From Paenibacillus mucilaginosus 3016 (GTDB lineage: Bacteria; Bacillota; Bacilli; Paenibacillales; NBRC-103111), in NCBI RefSeq assembly GCF_000250655.1, contig NC_016935.1, positions 6,528,001-6,592,000 of the forward strand: a DNA stretch of 64,000 bases, given 5' to 3'. The notes under the pieces were generated by a model. That model searched no databases. It was given only the letters and a program-made list of their open reading frames with translations, and was not told where the DNA came from. Both the position numbers and the translations under genes were made by a program. Numbering within the stretch: the first letter of the stretch is position 1; the number at the start of each line of letters is the position of its first letter. This document shows positions 24,856 to 33,156 of this stretch, in pieces.

Positions 24856-26694
24856 TTATACGTTCGCTTCGGCGTTCTTACGGTTCTTCTCGGCACGCTC
24901 GCGCTCGCCCTTATTCAGGATCTTCTTGCGCAGGCGGATCGACTTCGGCGTAATTTCGCAGTACTCGTCATCGTTGAGATACTCGAGAGCCGCTTCAAGG
25001 GAGTACAGGCGAGGCGTCTTCATCTTCACCGTATCTTCCTTCGTTGCCGAACGGACGTTGGTCAGCTGCTTTTCCTTACAGATGTTGACGATGATGTCGT
25101 TGTCGCGGTTGTGCTCGCCGACGATCATGCCTTCGTAAACTTCGGTGCCCGGCTCCAGGAACAGGGTACCGCGGTCTTCTACGGACATCATGCCGTAGAA
25201 CGTCGAAGTGCCGTTCTCGCTCGATACGAGCACGCCTTCGTGACGTCCGCCTACGCCTGCGCCCGCATATGGACCGTAGGAATCGAACGCGTGGTTCATG
25301 ATACCATAGCCGCGTGTCAGTGTCAGGAAGTAGGTACGGTAGCCGATCAGACCGCGCGCCGGAATCAGGAATTCCAGACGGACGTTGCCCGAGTTGTTGA
25401 TCATGTTGACCATCTCGGCTTTACGCGTCCCGAGGCTCTCCATGACCGCGCCCATGCTCTCTTCCGGCACGTCGATGATGAGACGCTCGATCGGCTCCAT
25501 CTTCACGCCGTCGATGTTCTTGATGATAACCTCTGGCTTCGATACCTGCAGTTCGAATCCTTCACGGCGCATGTTCTCGATGAGGATACCCAGGTGAAGC
25601 TCACCGCGGCCGGATACGATGAAGGCATCCGGGCTGTCGGTTTCTTCCACGCGCAGGGATACGTCGGTCTCCAGCTCCTTGAACAGACGCTCGCGCAGCT
25701 TGCGGGAGGTGACCCACTTGCCTTCGCGGCCCGCGAACGGGGAGTTGTTGACAAGGAACGTCATCTGCAGCGTAGGCTCGTCAATCTTGAGGACCGGCAG
25801 GGCTTCCGGATTCGCCGGATCGGCGAGGGTTTCCCCGATGTTGATGTCCTTGATCCCCGCGATGGCGATGATATCGCCCGCGCCCGCTTCTTCGATCTCG
25901 AGGCGCTTCAGGCCCTGGAAGCCGAAGAGCTTCTCGACGCGCGCCTGCTTCACTTGACCTTCGCGGTTGATAACCGCGATGGACTGGCCTTGGCGCACCT
26001 TACCGCGGTTGACGCGGCCGATGGCGATACGGCCGAGGTATTCGTTGTAATCCATCAGCGTCACGAGGAACTGCAGAGGCTCTTCCACGCTCTCGGTCGG
26101 AGACGGAATGTGTGAGATGATCGTCTCGTACAGCGCCAGCATGTTCTCATCCTGCTTCTCGGCATCCAGACCCGATGTTCCCATCAGAGCGGAGGCGTAC
26201 ACAACAGGGAACTCCAGCTGGTTGTCGTCCGCGCCGAGCTCGATGAACAGGTCGAGCACTTCGTCGATAACTTCCGCCGGACGCGCGTTCGGACGGTCGA
26301 TCTTGTTCACGACGACGATCGGCGTGAGATGCTGCTCGAGCGCCTTGCGCAGAACGAACTTCGTCTGCGGCATCGTGCCTTCGAAAGCGTCGACGACCAG
26401 AAGCACGCCGTCAACCATCTTCATGATCCGTTCCACTTCGCCGCCGAAGTCGGCGTGTCCTGGGGTATCCACGATGTTGATCAGGTAATCTTTATAGGAG
26501 ATCGCCGTGTTCTTGGCCAGGATGGTAATCCCGCGCTCCCGCTCCAGATCGTTGGAGTCCATGGCTCTATCCTGAACGGCTTCATTGTCGCGGAAGGTGC
26601 CGGACTGCTGGAGAAGCTTGTCTACAAGCGTGGTCTTCCCGTGGTCTACGTGGGCGATAATAGCGATATTACGAATCTTGTCTCTTGAATGCAT
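24856..26694 (-). CDS. typA: Translational GTPase TypA/BipA
   Basis: Ribosome-binding GTPase (612 aa) related to EF-G, involved in 50S assembly and stress adaptation. G1 is AHVDHGKTT near residue 15, then [23 protein letters not shown] and [10 protein letters not shown]. The EF-G-like domains III and V and the TypA-specific C-terminal domain ([33 protein letters not shown]) follow. It is preceded by a 140-base leader with a good promoter; the ribosome binding site GAGAGGG is rather far (12 bases) from the ATG. Confidence 0.97.
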   Translation of the reverse strand: MHSRDKIRNIAIIAHVDHGKTTLVDKLLQQSGTFRDNEAVQDRAMDSNDLERERGITILAKNTAISYKDYLINIVDTPGHADFGGEVERIMKMVDGVLLVVDAFEGTMPQTKFVLRKALEQHLTPIVVVNKIDRPNARPAEVIDEVLDLFIELGADDNQLEFPVVYASALMGTSGLDAEKQDENMLALYETIISHIPSPTESVEEPLQFLVTLMDYNEYLGRIAIGRVNRGKVRQGQSIAVINREGQVKQARVEKLFGFQGLKRLEIEEAGAGDIIAIAGIKDINIGETLADPANPEALPVLKIDEPTLQMTFLVNNSPFAGREGKWVTSRKLRERLFKELETDVSLRVEETDSPDAFIVSGRGELHLGILIENMRREGFELQVSKPEVIIKNIDGVKMEPIERLIIDVPEESMGAVMESLGTRKAEMVNMINNSGNVRLEFLIPARGLIGYRTYFLTLTRGYGIMNHAFDSYGPYAGAGVGGRHEGVLVSSENGTSTFYGMMSVEDRGTLFLEPGTEVYEGMIVGEHNRDNDIIVNICKEKQLTNVRSATKEDTVKMKTPRLYSLEAALEYLNDDEYCEITPKSIRLRKKILNKGERERAEKNRKNAEANV

Positions 26695-26835
26695 TAGTCA
26701 CAAAACCCTCTCTTCGATTTTGGGCTGCCCAGAGGGCGGGCCCGGTTGTTCCGTTATGAAAATAATCCGTCCGAGTTTCTTGGTTATCCACAAAAGAAGC
26801 GCCGGACGTAAGCGCCGACGCTACAATATAAGTTC

Positions 26836-26864
26836 ATTATACGGGGACTTGCGACAAAACGCAA
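26836..26864 (-). promoter_or_regulatory. Sigma-A promoter of typA
   Basis: TTGCGT (26859-26864) and a perfect TATAAT (26836-26841) on the minus strand, 17 bases apart. Confidence 0.75.
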
Positions 26865-26918
26865 GGAAAGCCAACAGATTTACCTTACATTCACAATCCC
26901 CATCCCCGCAGGAATGGC

Positions 26919-27584
26919 TCAGGTTTCCCGAAGCCGGGACGGCAGCAGCCGTTTGGCGAGCCCGCAGCCGATGACGAGCAGGGCGGCGGTGAGCGGAAGA
27001 ATGTGCGGCTCCAGATCGCCGAACACCCGGTGATATACCGCTTCGTCGGCGATAACCATCTCGCCGGCCGTGTAGCCGAGAATGCCGGCGCCGAGGTAGA
27101 CCAGCAGCGGAAACTTCTTCAGCAGCTTCATGACCACGGTGCTGCCCCAGATGATGATCGGCACGCTGAGGCCGATCCCGAGGATGATGACAGCCTTATC
27201 CCCTTCCGCCTTGGCCGCGATGGCCAGGACGTTATCGAGGCTCATGACGAAATCGGCGACAATGATCGTCCAGATCGCGCGGCCGAGCGTGGAAGCCTCC
27301 TTGACATTCGCATGGTCCTCATCGTCGGTGAGCAGCTTGATGGCGATCCACAGGAGCAGCAGCGCTCCCAGCGTGTGGATGTACGGCACCCCGAGGATAT
27401 ACACTGCAGCGATCGTCAGCACGATCCGCAGCGCAATCGCTCCGAACGCCCCCCACCATACGGCCTGCCTGCGCTGCTCCGCCGGCAGGTTCTTGCTGGC
27501 CAGGGCGATGACCACCGCATTGTCTCCGCTAAGCACGATATTGATCAGCATAATCTCCATGAACAGCAGCAGCCAATCCCACAT
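26919..27584 (-). CDS. TerC family integral membrane protein (YjbE type)
   Basis: Membrane protein of 221 aa with seven predicted helices. The TerC motifs NIVLSGDNAVVIALA near residue 16 and VADFVMSLDNVLAIAA near 109 carry the paired S-G/L-D-N residues thought to bind a metal ion. Members of this family export manganese or help metal loading of secreted enzymes; which applies here is not visible. GGAGGG lies 9 bases before the ATG. It is 30 bases behind thiI with no terminator, so it is probably the third gene of that operon. No yybP-ykoY-type manganese riboswitch fits in that short gap. Confidence 0.9.
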   Translation of the reverse strand: MWDWLLLFMEIMLINIVLSGDNAVVIALASKNLPAEQRRQAVWWGAFGAIALRIVLTIAAVYILGVPYIHTLGALLLLWIAIKLLTDDEDHANVKEASTLGRAIWTIIVADFVMSLDNVLAIAAKAEGDKAVIILGIGLSVPIIIWGSTVVMKLLKKFPLLVYLGAGILGYTAGEMVIADEAVYHRVFGDLEPHILPLTAALLVIGCGLAKRLLPSRLRET

Positions 27585-27614
27585 CTCTCGTCGCCCTCCG
27601 TCTTCCTCGATAAT

Positions 27615-28826
27615 TTAGAATAAGGATGAGTAGCGGTCCTGCTCGGCGTCTTCTTCGGTAATCAGGATGGTTTCGGTCGCGCCCACCGCTTTGTCGATCT
27701 CTTCTTCCAACCAGACCAGATTCCGCTCGATGCTCTGAATCACTTTCAGATTCGGGTTCGTGCTCGGGCTCGGCGGCAGGAAGAGCGTGCAGCAGTCTTC
27801 ATAAGGCAGGATGGAGGTTTCGTACGTATCGATCCGCTCCGCAATCCGGATGATCTCCGCCTTCTCCATGCAGACCAGCGGCCGGATCATCGGAAGCTCC
27901 ACCACTCGCCCGATGGCATTCATTGAAGACAGCGTCTGGCTGGCGACCTGCCCGAGGCTCTCGCCCGTGACAATGGCACCGGCGCCGTGAAGCTCCGCGA
28001 GCCTCTCCGTAATCCGGAGCATCGTGCGCCGGAGTATCGTAATGAGCAGATTGTCACGGTACGCTTCATGAATGCGGGTCTGCACGCTGGTGAAAGGAAC
28101 CATGTGCAGCTTTACCGGCCCGGCATAAGGGCACAGCTTGCGGGCGAGGTCCTTTACCTTCTCCTGTGACTTCTCGCTCGTGAACGGATAGCTGTGAAAA
28201 TGCACGGCTTCGACCCTCAGCCCCTGCCGCAGCGCGAGGAACCCGGCCACGGGGGAATCGATCCCTCCCGAGAGCATCAGCATGGCCCGGCCGTTGGAGC
28301 CGAGCGGGAATCCGCCTGCCCCCTCGTCGGAGACACAGTAGATCAGAACTTCCTCTTCACGCAGCTCGATCCGCAGCTCCGCATCCGGACGATGCACGTC
28401 CACACGCAGGCTGGGGTACGCCCGCAGAATCGGACCTCCGACCAGCCGGTTCATCTCCTGGGAATCGTGCGGGAACTGCTTGTTCACCCGGCGGACATTC
28501 ACCTTGAAGGTACGCGGCGTATCGCCAAGCGCAGCCATCACCTGCAGCGAGGCTTCCTGCACTTCCTCGAGGCTCAGACCGCAGGTCACCGCCGGGGAGA
28601 ATGAACCGAGCCCCAGCACCTTGGCCAGACGCGGCCGGATGTCTTCATACGGAACGGTGCCGAGGGTAAGCACAATCCGCCCGAATTCCCTGCGGTAAGT
28701 GATGCCCGGCCACGGGGCCAGCACCCTTTTGACCTGCTCGTACACCGTTTTCTCGAAGCGGTGCCGGTTGCGCCCCTTAAGCACCAGTTCGCCAAGCTTC
28801 AATATGACTTTCTGCCACTGTATCAT
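27615..28826 (-). CDS. thiI: tRNA 4-thiouridine synthase ThiI
   Basis: Enzyme (403 aa) that adenylates U8 of tRNA and transfers sulfur to it; the thiazole role of the Escherichia enzyme needs the rhodanese domain, absent here as in Bacillus. Seen: N-terminal ferredoxin-like region (KLGELVLKGRNRHRFE), THUMP domain with FKVNVRRVNKQFPHDSQEMNR near residue 120, and the PP-loop MLSGGIDSPVAGF near 185. ATG at 28826 overlaps the stop of the cysteine desulfurase gene by 4 bases, coupling the sulfur donor and acceptor enzymes. Confidence 0.95.
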   Translation of the reverse strand: MIQWQKVILKLGELVLKGRNRHRFEKTVYEQVKRVLAPWPGITYRREFGRIVLTLGTVPYEDIRPRLAKVLGLGSFSPAVTCGLSLEEVQEASLQVMAALGDTPRTFKVNVRRVNKQFPHDSQEMNRLVGGPILRAYPSLRVDVHRPDAELRIELREEEVLIYCVSDEGAGGFPLGSNGRAMLMLSGGIDSPVAGFLALRQGLRVEAVHFHSYPFTSEKSQEKVKDLARKLCPYAGPVKLHMVPFTSVQTRIHEAYRDNLLITILRRTMLRITERLAELHGAGAIVTGESLGQVASQTLSSMNAIGRVVELPMIRPLVCMEKAEIIRIAERIDTYETSILPYEDCCTLFLPPSPSTNPNLKVIQSIERNLVWLEEEIDKAVGATETILITEEDAEQDRYSSLF

Positions 28827-30001
28827 GATCTTCTTCCCTTCTGCGGTTCCGCCGTCACGCTGCCCAGCTCGCGCGCCACCCTCGTGAGGGCCTCGCACAC
28901 CCGTTCGATATCCTCGGCCGTCTCCCTCAGGGAGAAGCTGAGCCGGACACCGCTGACCGCCGCCGCATAAGGGGCCCCCATGGCTTCCAGCACCCGGCTC
29001 GGCCGTTCCGTGCCGGACGAGCAGGCGGAACGCGCGGACACGCAGACTCCTTGCTGTTCTAAAGCATATACGAGAACTTCCGATTTCATACCGGGATATG
29101 AAAAATGTACGATATGCGGCGCCATCTCCCCGCTTTGGCGCGAGCCGTTATAGCGCAGGGCCTCTAGGGTACCGATGCGCTCCACCAGCTTCCGCCGAAG
29201 CGATGAAGTATGGGCCGCGAAGGCTTCCTGCCGCTCCACCGCCAGGCGCACGGCCTTCGCCATGCCGACCAGCGCGGGCACGTTCTCCGTACCCGGCCGC
29301 AGCCCGTCCTCCTGCCCGCCGCCGGCCAGCAGCGGCTGCAGCTCCACGCCCTCTCGGCAGTAGAGAAAGCCGGTGCCCTTCGGTCCGTGAAGCTTGTGCG
29401 CCGCGGCCGAAAGCAGATCGATGCCCCATCCCTTCGGCTGCAGGGGCAGCTTGCCTACCGCCTGGACCGCATCCACGTGAAAGAGCGTCCGGGGACGGGA
29501 CTTCAGCAGCCGTCCGATCTCCTCGATCGGCTGGATGCGCCCCATCTCATTGTTCACGGCCATGACGCTGACGAGAATCGTGTCCTCCGTGAGGGCCGCT
29601 TCGAGTTCGTCCAAGCGGACAGCTCCGGTCTCATCCACGCCCAGGTAGGTCACGCGGAAGCCTTCCCCCTCGAGCAGACGGAAGGCTTCGTAGACGGAAG
29701 CGTGCTCCACCTGCGTTGTGATCAGGTGCGCTCCGCGGCTGCGGTAGCGGCGCGCAGCGCCCAGGATCGCCAGGTTATTGCTCTCCGTCCCCCCGGAGGT
29801 GAACCGGATCTCCGAGGAGAGTACGCCCACCGCGGCGGCGATGGTCTCCCGGGAGCGCTGGACGAGCTTCTCGGCCTCCACCCCGACCCGGTGCAGCGAT
29901 GAGGGATTGCCGTAATGGGAGCGCATGACCTGCGTCATGGCCCCGATGACTTCCTCGTCCATGGGCGTCGTCGCCGCATAATCCATATAGATCAGTTTCA
30001 C
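28823..30001 (-). CDS. nifZ: Cysteine desulfurase (NifS/IscS family), partner of ThiI
   Basis: PLP enzyme (392 aa) turning cysteine into alanine and a protein persulfide. Seen: YMDYAATTPMDEEV at the N-terminus, FTSGGTESNNLAILG near residue 68, FHVDAVQAVGKLPL near 175, the PLP lysine in SAAAHKLHGPKGTGFLY near 200, and the active-site cysteine loop SARSACSSGTERPSRVL near 325. GTG at 30001 is 8 bases from GGAGGA. Overlap with thiI matches B. subtilis nifZ, a desulfurase devoted to tRNA thiolation. Confidence 0.92.
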   Translation of the reverse strand: MKLIYMDYAATTPMDEEVIGAMTQVMRSHYGNPSSLHRVGVEAEKLVQRSRETIAAAVGVLSSEIRFTSGGTESNNLAILGAARRYRSRGAHLITTQVEHASVYEAFRLLEGEGFRVTYLGVDETGAVRLDELEAALTEDTILVSVMAVNNEMGRIQPIEEIGRLLKSRPRTLFHVDAVQAVGKLPLQPKGWGIDLLSAAAHKLHGPKGTGFLYCREGVELQPLLAGGGQEDGLRPGTENVPALVGMAKAVRLAVERQEAFAAHTSSLRRKLVERIGTLEALRYNGSRQSGEMAPHIVHFSYPGMKSEVLVYALEQQGVCVSARSACSSGTERPSRVLEAMGAPYAAAVSGVRLSFSLRETAEDIERVCEALTRVARELGSVTAEPQKGRRS

Positions 30002-30147
30002 TTTCGGGTTCCTCCTCTATGTACATCATCCATGTTATCTTTTACTGAGTTTGACCCAACCGTGCGCATGAAAAGAAGACCAAGTCCGCTTCCACCGGTT
30101 CGAATGCCCGGCACAAGCCAACATTGGTCTCGCGTCAAGAGGTATGA

Positions 30148-30852
30148 TTAAACCTCGAATCCTTCTTTGAACTGAAGCACTTTGCGCACATAGCCCTGCG
30201 TTTCCTTCGGGAACAGATGCAGCTTCTCCATCAGCTCCTGATCGCTCTGGATACCCAGGCGCTTGAGGCGTGCGGGCCCTCCGTTGTAAGCGGCCAGCGC
30301 CATGCCGGTGTTGCCGTCATACTTCTCAAGCAGGTTGGCCAGATACTTCGTGCCGCCCTCGATGTTCTGTTCGGGATCGAACGAATTGCAAACGCCCAGT
30401 CCTTGGGCTGTCGCATCCATCAGCTGCATAAGTCCCTTGGCCCCTGCATGCGACTGCGCATTGGGGTTGAACGAGGACTCGGCTTGAATGACTCCCTTGA
30501 TCAGGCTCGTGTCCACACCGAACTTGCGTCCTGCTGCCTCGATCATTGCATCATAGGACGTCGGTTTGCTCCCCTTGGACTCGGAACGCACCGCTTGTCC
30601 CTCAACCGCCGGAGCAGATGAGATGCCCGCCGGAATGAGTGCAGGCTTGATCGATGCTGCGCCTTTGTCCGTGGACGGAGCCGCATTCTCCTGCATCGCC
30701 ATCAGCTGGTTCAGCAGTTCCGAGAACTCTCCATCATCCGCAGTGGATGCACCGCTGCCGCCGCTGAGAAGACTGGACTTGGCCAGGATCTGCAGCTGAA
30801 GCAGTTCTTTGATTGTCCGGGGATCCATTGCAGGTACGGAATTTATGCTCAT
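30148..30852 (-). CDS. Lytic transglycosylase (SLT domain)
   Basis: Peptidoglycan-cleaving enzyme family member (234 aa) that would open the glycan strand with anhydro-muramyl formation. The C-terminal SLT domain starts near residue 105: the catalytic Glu in IQAESSFNPNAQS, then GAKGLMQLM, EQNIEGGTKYLANLL and ALAAYNGGP. The N-terminal hundred residues are a Ser/Ala/Gly-rich low-complexity region without a classical signal peptide (MSINSVPAMDPRTIKELLQLQ), as in other Firmicute YjbJ-like transglycosylases, so export is unclear. ATG at 30852 has AGGAGGAG about 12 bases upstream. Confidence 0.9.
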   Translation of the reverse strand: MSINSVPAMDPRTIKELLQLQILAKSSLLSGGSGASTADDGEFSELLNQLMAMQENAAPSTDKGAASIKPALIPAGISSAPAVEGQAVRSESKGSKPTSYDAMIEAAGRKFGVDTSLIKGVIQAESSFNPNAQSHAGAKGLMQLMDATAQGLGVCNSFDPEQNIEGGTKYLANLLEKYDGNTGMALAAYNGGPARLKRLGIQSDQELMEKLHLFPKETQGYVRKVLQFKEGFEV

Positions 30853-30954
30853 GGTGTCTGGATTCTCCTCCTGTTTCCGGTTGTCCCTCCTATTGTACAC
30901 GGTTTTGCTCCGCCCGGCTACCCCTATTTCAAGGAACATTTTCCAAATACACAG

Positions 30955-30982
30955 AAAAAGCAGGCCCGCAAGGGACCTGCTC
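30955..30982 (-). terminator. Intrinsic terminator of the repeat membrane protein gene
   Basis: AGCAGGTCCC-TTGC-GGGCCTGCT, then TTTTTC on the minus strand, about 35 bases after the stop at 31017. Confidence 0.85.
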
Positions 30983-31016
30983 TCTTGGATGCTGGCTGCA
31001 GCGGCATCCCCGCTGT

Positions 31017-31952
31017 CTACGCATATAACGGCACTAGAATGAAATATCCTGCCAAGGAAATAAGACCGATCAGAATGGACAATGCCCCGATGGCACGCTG
31101 CCCGAGAACGAATGCAAAGAAACCGAATAAAGCTGCAGACGATCCGAGCAGTGCCGGAGCGACGAACAAAGAAAGGACGGCCAGAATCAGTGCCGTATAA
31201 CCGATCCACTTCATCGCGGCGGTGGTTCCCGCACCTTCCTGTCCTTCGGCTTTGGAAACCGGCTGGCGGACATTTTGAACCGTCATCGGCGGAGCAACCT
31301 CTGCCGCGTATTCCTCGTTCACATTCAAATCCGCCTGTTCCGCACGGTCGGCACGGGCCTGCGCATCCGACATGGCTTGCAGCGCCGAAAGCTCCGCGAT
31401 CGTAGCGGTATGATCCTCTGTTCCCGCCGCCGGTGCCGGTGCGATCTCAGAGGCATACTCCTCCTGCACATTCGCCATGGCCGGTGCCCCGGCTGCATCC
31501 GTACGCTCCTGATCGAGCCGGCGCTGGTCGTCCGACAAGGCTTGAAGCGCCGCAATCTCAGCGAGCGTAGCCGAATGATCTTCTACCGCGCCAGCCTGAT
31601 TCCCGGCCGAAGACTGCGCCGCATGGTTCACAAACGGGGACACCTCGGTAGCAAATTCCTCGGAAGCGGAAGCGCCCGCTTTTCCTGCTCCTCCGCCCCC
31701 TGCCGGTGCAGCGCTCGTTCTCGCCTGTATATCGGAGAGCGTCTGCAGAGCCGAAATTTCAGCCAGGAACCTGCGGGTGCCGGCTGTTATGCCGCCGCCC
31801 TGCCCGCCGGCACCTCCGGGTTCGAGTGCGAATTCCGTATCCGCGCCTGCTCCGGATTCCAGCCCGATCTGCTGTTTGGACTTTATCCCCTGTTTCCCGT
31901 CAGTGGCATGGGAGCCGCCTGACTGCTGCCGTTCTTTGGACTTCTTTTTCAT
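31017..31952 (-). CDS. Repeat protein with four SASP-like E-F/Y-A-x-E motifs and a C-terminal membrane domain
   Basis: Protein of 311 aa, not recognised as a named family. A basic, Gln/Ser/Gly-rich N-terminus is followed by three imperfect repeats (about residues 62-107, 129-172 and 184-221). Each has a helix of pattern A-E-I/L-x-A-L-Q-x-x-S-D-x-Q and then E-E-F/Y-A-x-E. A fourth motif, TEFALE, stands at residues 39-44; the others are EEFATE (98), EEYASE (164) and EEYAAE (213). These resemble the site where the spore protease GPR cuts small acid-soluble proteins (T-E-F-A-S-E in gamma-type SASP). The C-terminus (about 247-311) is hydrophobic with two or three helices. AAAGGATGGGG precedes the ATG. 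Start and terminator are clear; a spore role is inference. Confidence 0.75.
   Translation of the reverse strand: MKKKSKERQQSGGSHATDGKQGIKSKQQIGLESGAGADTEFALEPGGAGGQGGGITAGTRRFLAEISALQTLSDIQARTSAAPAGGGGAGKAGASASEEFATEVSPFVNHAAQSSAGNQAGAVEDHSATLAEIAALQALSDDQRRLDQERTDAAGAPAMANVQEEYASEIAPAPAAGTEDHTATIAELSALQAMSDAQARADRAEQADLNVNEEYAAEVAPPMTVQNVRQPVSKAEGQEGAGTTAAMKWIGYTALILAVLSLFVAPALLGSSAALFGFFAFVLGQRAIGALSILIGLISLAGYFILVPLYA
31290..31769 (-). repeat. Three in-gene repeats of about 45 codons
   Basis: Amino-acid-level repeats within the membrane protein: LAEISALQTLSDIQ, LAEIAALQALSDDQ and IAELSALQAMSDAQ, each followed after 15-25 residues by E-E-F/Y-A-x-E. Spacers differ in length, so this is old duplication rather than a recent tandem copy. 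Confidence 0.7.
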
Positions 31953-32004
31953 GCCTGCCCCATCCTTTCATAACGAGGTTAAGAAAAGTTCGTGCCGGGT
32001 AGGA

Positions 32005-32208
32005 CTACTCCTTCTGTTCGAACGTGTGACAGCAGGTGCTGCGCTCACTGGCAGCCTTGTCTTTGTGGTCCTCGAAGTCGAGTCCGAACTCCGTATCATA
32101 AGCCAGATTGGCATGCTGATCGACTTCGATCATGATGGAGTTCGCGCCGCAGTTGTTGCCTTCGTCCCAGAACTTACAGTTGGACACGCTGCACTTGACA
32201 TTTGGCAT
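32005..32208 (-). CDS. DUF1540 domain-containing protein
   Basis: Small protein of 67 aa with the DUF1540 core VKCSVSNCKFWDEGNNCGANSIMIEV, whose cysteines suggest a metal site, and two more cysteines near the end (STCCHTFEQ). The segment YDTEFGLDFED echoes the TEF motif of the neighbouring repeat protein. ATG at 32208 is 5 bases from GGGGGTGA; a GTG three codons earlier would overlap that site. Function unknown. It is in tandem with the repeat protein gene, 52 bases apart, so possibly cotranscribed. Confidence 0.85.
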   Translation of the reverse strand: MPNVKCSVSNCKFWDEGNNCGANSIMIEVDQHANLAYDTEFGLDFEDHKDKAASERSTCCHTFEQKE

Positions 32209-32332
32209 TCGGTTCACCCCCGTCTCAGGTTGCCCGCCCCCTTAGGGAGCTATGCGGCGAAAGGCGCCTGCGCGGTCTGTTATATCGCACCAACCGCCCG
32301 GGGACCCCCTGGTGAGATGGAATCGCCTATAT

Positions 32333-32366
32333 GTAAAAAGAAAAGAGAGATGCCTGCGCATCTCTC
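32333..32366 (-). terminator. Intrinsic terminator of ypuI
   Basis: GAGAGATGC and GCATCTCTC (9-bp arms, 4-base loop) followed on the minus strand by TTTTCTTTTT. Confidence 0.9.
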
Positions 32367-32420
32367 CCGTGCTCTTACCGTATGAAATTCCATGCTTCGC
32401 TTCGTGGGATTACCCCTTCA

Positions 32421-32921
32421 TTATACCTTGTCGCCCTGCATCCGCTTCTGGGTGATATAGTCCGTCTCGTAGTAGGCCAGATCGTCACGCAGCACTTCGA
32501 ATACTTTGGAAAGCTCGATCGTCAGGTCGCGTACGGCGCGCACCGGCTTCTTGCGGAAGCGGATCGCATCCTGGCCTGTATAAGCATAGCGGCCGTCCTC
32601 CGAGTAGCACTCGTGCTTCGGATAGAAGAAGGCATTTACGCTGCTGTGGTACACTTCGTAGAGCACCTTTTCGGCATATTCCACATTGAAATTCGGACGG
32701 CGGAGGGCCACTCCAAGCTTCTCGTAAGCCACATCGGAGAAGACGAGCAGATGTCTCGTATCTGCCAGGTAACCTTTGTAGAATTCGTCCATGGCCTCAT
32801 CGTTATCCGTATTCAGATCAGCAAGCGAGTGGCCGTTGAGGAACTCCTCCATCTTGGCGATGGCTCCGCTGAGCTGGTTTCTTGTCGTTTCACAGAGTGT
32901 TTTTACTTGGAATACTGCCAT
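32421..32921 (-). CDS. ypuI: DUF3907 family protein YpuI
   Basis: Cytosolic protein of 166 aa, function unknown, similar in length and pattern to YpuI: helical N-terminal half (QLSGAIAKMEEFLNG, LADTRHLLVFSDVAYEKL) and the conserved FFYPKHECYSEDGRYAYTGQDAIRF block near residue 95, ending with RDDLAYYETDYITQKR. GGAGGTC precedes the ATG by 9-10 bases. Monocistronic, with its own terminator; the 235-base gap to the divergent protease gene carries leaders only. Confidence 0.85.
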   Translation of the reverse strand: MAVFQVKTLCETTRNQLSGAIAKMEEFLNGHSLADLNTDNDEAMDEFYKGYLADTRHLLVFSDVAYEKLGVALRRPNFNVEYAEKVLYEVYHSSVNAFFYPKHECYSEDGRYAYTGQDAIRFRKKPVRAVRDLTIELSKVFEVLRDDLAYYETDYITQKRMQGDKV

Positions 32922-33156
32922 AGCTTAAAAGACCTCCTCAACATTAAAGCACAACATGGAATGGCAAAACGACTTTCTCTTTTCCCATGGTACCACAAAT
33001 CGTAGCCAAAAGTAATATGAGCTCTGTCACAAGGGCCGTTTTTCCCCTCTTCGACGGGCAGTGGTCCCCTTGGATAACATTTCACCTGTTGAATTGGCTC
33101 CCCCTAGGGAAAATCTAACGTCAGACGCTATTCACACCGTTAGGGGGAAACTGCCC

